Assembly (NCBI GenBank): GCA_017648105.1
Contig: JAGCJH010000074.1
Location: forward strand, 1-40,195
Direction: 5' to 3'
From: Tidjanibacter sp.
GTDB taxonomy: Bacteria; Bacteroidota; Bacteroidia; Bacteroidales; Rikenellaceae
DNA length: 40,195 nt
Position 1 is the first letter of the stretch, and each line of letters opens with the position of its first letter. The position numbers and the translations under genes were made by a program. Below are positions 36,069-40,195 of the stretch, piece by piece. The notes beneath the pieces were generated by a model. The model did no database searches and was not told where the DNA came from. It saw only the letters and a list, made by a program, of their open reading frames with translations.

Positions 36069-36656
36069 ATGAAAAAAATTTTACTTATCATCGCCATTTC
36101 TGCCTCACTTGCGACACTCATCGTACCCCTCGTGGTGACAAGTACCAACCCCACGGAGCCAAGTACAACCTTTGCGCCCGATCGCAAGCGTGAGAGTTCG
36201 CTCGACGAACGACACCAAGAGCGCATTGCTAAGCGCAGGGCTCGACAGGCAGAGTTTGAGCGTTGGGTGGATTCCACCATCCTCTCACACCACTATCGCT
36301 TTGTTCCCACAATGTTCAATGTGGAGCCTGCGGGCAGTAGCCACATAATCACAAACCCCAACATCGAACTCGCAATATTGGGCGACTGGGCAGATGTACA
36401 CCTGCCAGTATATCAAGGTTTCACACCACCCTACCGCCTCGTTATCTTCAACACATCCGTAAGCAATCTTGCCAACTTCACAACCATTCAAACAGACAAT
36501 GGATGGACAATCTCTTTCGATTCGTGGCTCTACACCTCCAACGACTACAACTTCACGCTCGAAGTCTATTCCAAGACGGGCGGTGCAACCCTCACACTCT
36601 CCTCAACATTCTACCCCACAACCACCTATTGGGGCTCAATCGTTGGGGTCTATTAG
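36069..36656 (+). CDS. DUF4251 family exported protein
   Basis: This 195-residue protein has a signal peptide or N-terminal anchor (MKKILLIIAISASLATLIVPLVV). A basic helical stretch comes next (DRKRESSLDERHQERIAKRRARQAEFERWVD), then a beta-rich domain of the DUF4251 type: HYRFVPTMFNVEPAG, IELAILGDWADVHLPVYQG and WTISFDSWLY. The family is widespread in Bacteroidales and uncharacterised. I placed the start at MKKILL; 19 extra residues upstream are polar and precede the signal. It is a single gene that converges with the methyltransferase gene. Confidence 0.8.
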   Translation: MKKILLIIAISASLATLIVPLVVTSTNPTEPSTTFAPDRKRESSLDERHQERIAKRRARQAEFERWVDSTILSHHYRFVPTMFNVEPAGSSHIITNPNIELAILGDWADVHLPVYQGFTPPYRLVIFNTSVSNLANFTTIQTDNGWTISFDSWLYTSNDYNFTLEVYSKTGGATLTLSSTFYPTTTYWGSIVGVY

Positions 36657-36683
36657 AAGTGGGTGGTCTTAAAATGGGAAGAC

Positions 36684-36722
36684 AACAAAAAAGTGACCAC
36701 TGCGACGGGTCACTTTTTTGTT
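36684..36722. terminator. Shared terminator of the DUF4251 and methyltransferase genes
   Basis: A perfect 15-bp stem (AACAAAAAAGTGACC with GGTCACTTTTTTGTT) has a nine-base loop. The minus-strand methyltransferase stop codon (TGA, 36710-36712) lies inside the right arm. Confidence 0.9.
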
Positions 36723-37486
36723 GCTATATAGAGTAGGTCGAAACATCGTGGGTGGATTGGGACGACAGAGTAGTCCGCCATTGTAATGCCCGTCGTGAGG
36801 GCTGTGTTGTTGGCAAGTAATCGGCGGCGATTGAGGCGATTGAGCAGATCATAGGGGATTTGGAGCATCCAACGAGGTAGGCGATGTTGCAAGTCCAGAG
36901 GATCGAAACGAGTAATTCGCTCCACACCCTTGCGATTCTGCTCATAGTATTCCCACACCTTCTCATTGCCCTCCACACCAAGTGCCTCAACGCTCTCAAA
37001 AGTACCCTCCAAGAGAGCCGCAAACTCCTCGGGAGTATATTCCCTCACGTGCCAAGGGTTGCGAGTGAGCGACATTGTGCGGTTGGGGGTCGAAACAATG
37101 AACTTTCCGCCCTTTTTCAACACCCTATGCACCTCACGCACAAACTCGCCATCCTGCTTGATATGTTCGATTACCTGAAACGAAATAACACAATCTACAC
37201 TCTCATCCGCAATACCCACAAGTGGTGGTACGGTCATTGCCCTAAACTCAACATTTGGGTGGTTTTCAACAAGTTCCACCGAAGGAGTGTGCTTATCAAT
37301 CGTAAGGAAATACTCCGCTTTGGGGGCTATAACCTCCACGCCATAGCCACTGCCCGTACCAACCTCCAACACACGCCCCGACACCCTCTCGGATGCATAA
37401 ACATACGCAAGCAGAGAGCGTTGGAATACATAGTTATCAGAGGCATCACGCTGTGATACTCGTTCGGCAGTTTGAGGTTTTCCCAT
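36710..37486 (-). CDS. Class I SAM-dependent methyltransferase
   Basis: This 258-residue cytoplasmic enzyme has SAM motif I VLEVGTGSGYGVEV (about 39-52), motif II acidic TIDKHTPSVE, motif IV DCVISFQVIEHI and the post-motif VLKKGGKFIVSTPN, all typical of the UbiE/UbiG-like group. The substrate-side residues are not diagnostic. The last 20 codons run into a bidirectional terminator. It starts 15 bases after the CvfB-like gene, so the two are co-transcribed from the divergent promoter at 38362. Confidence 0.88.
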   Translation of the reverse strand: MGKPQTAERVSQRDASDNYVFQRSLLAYVYASERVSGRVLEVGTGSGYGVEVIAPKAEYFLTIDKHTPSVELVENHPNVEFRAMTVPPLVGIADESVDCVISFQVIEHIKQDGEFVREVHRVLKKGGKFIVSTPNRTMSLTRNPWHVREYTPEEFAALLEGTFESVEALGVEGNEKVWEYYEQNRKGVERITRFDPLDLQHRLPRWMLQIPYDLLNRLNRRRLLANNTALTTGITMADYSVVPIHPRCFDLLYIATKK

Positions 37487-37501
37487 CGGTTTTTAGTGAG
37501 C

Positions 37502-38338
37502 TTATTTTGTGAGTGTAATGGTAGTATCTGTCAGAGAAATACGACGCTCCTTATAGAGTGCGCCCACTGCCTTTTTGAAGCTCTTTTTGCTCAGACCAGT
37601 GACCGTAGCTATCTCCTCGGGCGAGGACTTATCACCCACCTGCAAAACACCTTTCGACTTTGCGAGCAGGTCAAGAAGTTTGGTCGTTGCACTATCTCGC
37701 AACTCACGACCCTCTTGTTGGAGCATAACATCAATGCGTCCTTCGGTGCTGATGCGGTGGATATAGCCAGTGAGTTTATCACCCACCTTCACGGGGCTGA
37801 AAATCTGGTCGTTATAAATCATTCCCCAATGACGATTGTTGATTACCACACGGTAACCCATATCCATCTTGCGTGCCACGAGAATATCCACCTGCTCCCT
37901 TGCCCTCACAGAAATCTCGGCATTGGAGATATACTTTGTAAGTTTAGTGGTTGCCACAACCCTACCCGTAAGGTTGTCACGATAGAGATATACCAGATAG
38001 TGACCACCCATCTGCACCTCAAAGGGCACATTACGGTTGGGCATAAAGAGATCTTTGGCAGTGATACCCCAATTAAGAAACACTCCGTGAGCATTCCTAT
38101 CGACAGCCTCCAAGACAGCCGCTTCGCCTACGGTTGCGAGAGGTTTCTCACGAGTGGCAATGAGTCGGTTTTCCGAGTCGTGATAGACAAAAACCTCCAC
38201 CATATCCCCAATATGGTCAGAGAGCGACACATAGCGGTTGGGGAGGAGCACTTCTCCACCCTCTTCGTCTGTGAGATAGATTCCTGGGTCGGCGATGCGA
38301 CCTATTCTGAGCGACTGATATTCTCCTGCGTTGAGCAT
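37502..38338 (-). CDS. CvfB-like S1 domain RNA-binding protein
   Basis: This 278-residue protein has two or three S1-like OB domains (about 1-70, 75-135 and 145-215: GDMVEVFVYHDSENRLIATRE; VGDKLTGYIHRISTEGRIDVML). A C-terminal winged helix follows (TGLSKKSFKKAVGALYKERRI). This layout matches the CvfB/YitL family, which influences RNA metabolism and virulence gene expression in Firmicutes; the role here is unknown. I set the start at MLNAGEYQSLRIG; the reading upstream to 38425 would cover the divergent promoter. It is the first gene of a two-gene unit with the methyltransferase. Confidence 0.87.
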   Translation of the reverse strand: MLNAGEYQSLRIGRIADPGIYLTDEEGGEVLLPNRYVSLSDHIGDMVEVFVYHDSENRLIATREKPLATVGEAAVLEAVDRNAHGVFLNWGITAKDLFMPNRNVPFEVQMGGHYLVYLYRDNLTGRVVATTKLTKYISNAEISVRAREQVDILVARKMDMGYRVVINNRHWGMIYNDQIFSPVKVGDKLTGYIHRISTEGRIDVMLQQEGRELRDSATTKLLDLLAKSKGVLQVGDKSSPEEIATVTGLSKKSFKKAVGALYKERRISLTDTTITLTK

Positions 38339-38361
38339 AAATGTGCTTGGTTTTTGTTCTA

Positions 38362-38417
38362 TATTTTGTGCAAAAATAGGGCTTTGTTGCGAGAAATCGC
38401 TATTTTTGCACAAAATA
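38362..38417. promoter_or_regulatory. Divergent promoter built on an 18-bp inverted repeat
   Basis: TATTTTGTGCAAAAATAG (38362-38379) and its exact reverse complement (38400-38417) flank 20 bases. Each arm contains TATTTTTG, a -7 match, directed outward: minus strand (38371-38378) toward the CvfB-like gene, and plus strand (38401-38408) toward the omega-amidase gene. Each gene starts within 35 bases of its box. Confidence 0.65.
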
Positions 38418-38430
38418 AAATTCACTTACG

Positions 38431-39189
38431 ATGAAAGTAGCGCTCGTTCAACTCGACACACGCCCCAATAATAGGGAGTCAAACCTCCGCCGCATTGAGC
38501 AGATAACAGCCAATGTAGAGTGTGACCTCGTGGTCTTACCAGAGATGTTCGCCACCGGCTATAACATTGAAGCAGAAGCGGTTGCCGAGCAGACAAATGG
38601 TGCAACTTTGGAGTGGATGAAGGGTTTTGCCAAGGAGCGAGGGTGTGCCATTGCGGGCACAATTGCCACAAAGGAGCGTGGCGATTTTTTCAACCGCTTC
38701 TACTTTTGCCTTCCAGACGGCAACCACTTCCACTACGACAAGCGTCACCTTTTTACCTTTGCGGGCGAGGAACAACACTTCTCGGCAGGCAAGGAACGAG
38801 TGATTATCGAGTGGTGTGGGTTACGCATTTTGCCCCTTGTGTGCTACGATTTGCGCTTCCCTGCGTGGAGTTATTTGGCAGGAAGCGTGGATGTAATACT
38901 CTACTCTGCATCGTGGGCTGCAAGTCGCATCTCTGCGTGGGACACCCTCCTGCCTGCCCGAGCTGTCGAAAATCAGGCGTGGGTCGTAGGTGTCAATCGT
39001 GTGGGCATAGACCACTCGGGGACACCCTTCTGTGGTCACTCGGTAGCCTACGACTTTATGGGTCGCAAGGCGGTGGAGTGTGGCGAGAGGGAGTGCATCG
39101 AGATTGTGGAGATTGAGCGTGGCGACATAGATACTTTCAGAAATAAATTTAGGGCGTGGCAGGATGCCGACCAAATAGTTATAAGATGA
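38431..39189 (+). CDS. Nitrilase-family omega-amidase-like hydrolase
   Basis: This 252-residue C-N hydrolase has the catalytic triad Glu in [11 protein letters not shown], Lys in YDKRHLF, and Cys in [10 protein letters not shown]. The residues [15 protein letters not shown] close the core. The motif set resembles YafV / omega-amidase, which hydrolyses alpha-ketoglutaramate or alpha-ketosuccinamate and so repairs products of glutamine transamination. The exact substrate is not assured. The stop overlaps the start of uvrA (ATGA), so translation is coupled. Confidence 0.88.
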   Translation: MKVALVQLDTRPNNRESNLRRIEQITANVECDLVVLPEMFATGYNIEAEAVAEQTNGATLEWMKGFAKERGCAIAGTIATKERGDFFNRFYFCLPDGNHFHYDKRHLFTFAGEEQHFSAGKERVIIEWCGLRILPLVCYDLRFPAWSYLAGSVDVILYSASWAASRISAWDTLLPARAVENQAWVVGVNRVGIDHSGTPFCGHSVAYDFMGRKAVECGERECIEIVEIERGDIDTFRNKFRAWQDADQIVIR

Positions 39190-40195
39190 GCGAGCAGGAC
39201 AAAATAGTTATAACAGGAGCGAGGGTACACAACCTCAAAAACATAGACCTCACGATTCCTCGTGACAGCCTTGTGGTTGTCACAGGCTTGTCGGGTAGTG
39301 GCAAATCCTCACTCGCCTTTGACACCATCTATGCCGAGGGTCAGCGTCGCTATATGGAGACACTCTCGTCCTATGCACGCCAATTTGTAGGCACTATGGA
39401 GCGACCCGATGTGGACAAAATTGAGGGTCTGAGTCCTGTGGTGGCAATCGAACAGAAGACCACCAACAAAAATCCCCGTTCGACGGTGGGTACCGTAACG
39501 GAGATTAACGACTTTTTGCGTCTGCTCTATGCTCGTGCCTCTCGTGCCTACTCTCCCCTGACTGGCGAGGAGATGGTGCACTATACCGACGAACAGATTA
39601 TTGCGCTCATTGAGGAGAACTTCGGTGGGCACAAGATAGCCCTACTCGCCCCCGTAATCAAGGGTCGCAAGGGTCACTACCGTGAACTCTTTGAGGGTTT
39701 CATCAAGCGTGGCTACCTCCACGCACGCATCGACGGCGAGGTTGTAGAGATGTCGGCAGGTATGAAGCTCGACCGCTACAAGACCCACAACATCGAACTT
39801 GTCATCGACCGACTAATCGTTGGCGAGAGCGACCGTGACCGCCTGACCAAGAGCCTCAAAGAGAGTATGCGTCAGGGCAAGGGTACGATTTTGGTCTATG
39901 ACTACAATCTCGACACAGCACGCTACTTTTCACGCCATCTGATGTGTCCAACAACTGGTGTATCGTTCGACGAACCTGCCCCCCACACCTTCTCCTTCAA
40001 CTCCCCACAGGGCGCTTGTCCCCACTGCGGAGGTCTGGGCGAGGAGGCACGATTTGACCGAGAAAAACTCTTTCCCGATATGAATGTGAGCATAGCCGAT
40101 GGCGGCATTGCTCCACTCTACAAGATGCGCACCAAGTGGTTCCTGGCCGTGATGTCGGCCCTGGGGCCTCGCTACGACTTCACCATAGATGACCC
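39186..40195 (+). CDS. uvrA: Excinuclease ABC subunit A, N-terminal part
   Basis: UvrA finds DNA damage for nucleotide excision repair. The 336 visible codons begin [20 protein letters not shown] and include Walker [21 protein letters not shown], the UvrA signature [14 protein letters not shown] and [15 protein letters not shown]. Part of the UvrB-binding and zinc region also shows: MCPTTGVSF...[17 protein letters not shown]. The first Zn pair reads CPTT instead of CPxC (a variant also known from Bacteroidota). The gene continues beyond the right edge. The ATG overlaps the amidase stop. Confidence 0.95.
   Translation, partial: MSEQDKIVITGARVHNLKNIDLTIPRDSLVVVTGLSGSGKSSLAFDTIYAEGQRRYMETLSSYARQFVGTMERPDVDKIEGLSPVVAIEQKTTNKNPRSTVGTVTEINDFLRLLYARASRAYSPLTGEEMVHYTDEQIIALIEENFGGHKIALLAPVIKGRKGHYRELFEGFIKRGYLHARIDGEVVEMSAGMKLDRYKTHNIELVIDRLIVGESDRDRLTKSLKESMRQGKGTILVYDYNLDTARYFSRHLMCPTTGVSFDEPAPHTFSFNSPQGACPHCGGLGEEARFDREKLFPDMNVSIADGGIAPLYKMRTKWFLAVMSALGPRYDFTIDD

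Noticed and set aside
38362..38417. Invertible promoter (shufflon-type) element
   Set aside because: No recombinase nearby, and inversion of the 20-base spacer would leave both -7 boxes in place.

Overview
The window looks like a chromosomal segment of a Bacteroidota member, most likely a Bacteroidales gut bacterium close to Alistipes/Rikenellaceae. Evidence for this includes upstream boxes of the Bacteroidota type (TAnnTTTG, often with TTG about 20 bases further upstream), many lipoproteins with SC/GC lipoboxes, a SusC-like TonB receptor, fimbrillin-like and lamin-tail domains, DUF4251 and DUF4919 proteins, and few Shine-Dalgarno sequences. The species is not provable from the sequence alone. 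Coding density is high and no stretch over 300 bases lacks a gene. I found no insertion sequence, CRISPR array or prophage.

Layout. Positions 1-4200 (minus strand) hold an envelope cluster: a porin of the O/P type, a lamin-tail lipoprotein, two adjacent CYTH-type proteins, an SdiA-regulated/phytase-like beta-propeller lipoprotein, and the start of a Pro-Glu-repeat lipoprotein. Together they suggest phosphate or polyphosphate handling at the cell surface (inference). Positions 4416-9529 (minus) hold a C11 (clostripain) lipoprotein protease, a DUF4919 protein, dapA and ligA. Positions 9695-14754 (plus) hold a small acidic protein, an unlisted 50-residue peptide gene, and a very large lipoprotein/nuclease gene. 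That gene is split by one in-frame TGA and carries a near-perfect 268-bp internal duplication.

Positions 14886-18602 (minus) are the hydEGF maturation genes of [FeFe]-hydrogenase. They are followed, still on the minus strand, by an EamA transporter, a GNAT-like protein, uridine kinase, gyrB and an ftsE-like ATPase. The tmRNA gene lies on the plus strand at 24344. Next, on the minus strand, comes a DPP4-type peptidase - TonB receptor - HMA metal-binding protein operon, then nadC.

Positions 30910-34070 (plus) form a tight three-gene module: an apparently active Ser/Thr kinase, a von Willebrand A protein with an intact metal site, and a degenerate kinase fused to WG repeats. It is the best candidate here for an undescribed signalling or conflict system. 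The rest is mostly housekeeping: prs, engB, a DUF4251 protein, a methyltransferase, a CvfB-like RNA-binding protein, an omega-amidase-like enzyme and the start of uvrA.

Non-coding structure includes seven hairpin terminators, several of them between convergent genes. Three arrays of a 9-bp CCCTTAAAG unit each sit beside a terminator. An exact 18-bp inverted repeat builds a divergent promoter pair, and an inverted repeat fills the spacer of the ftsE promoter.
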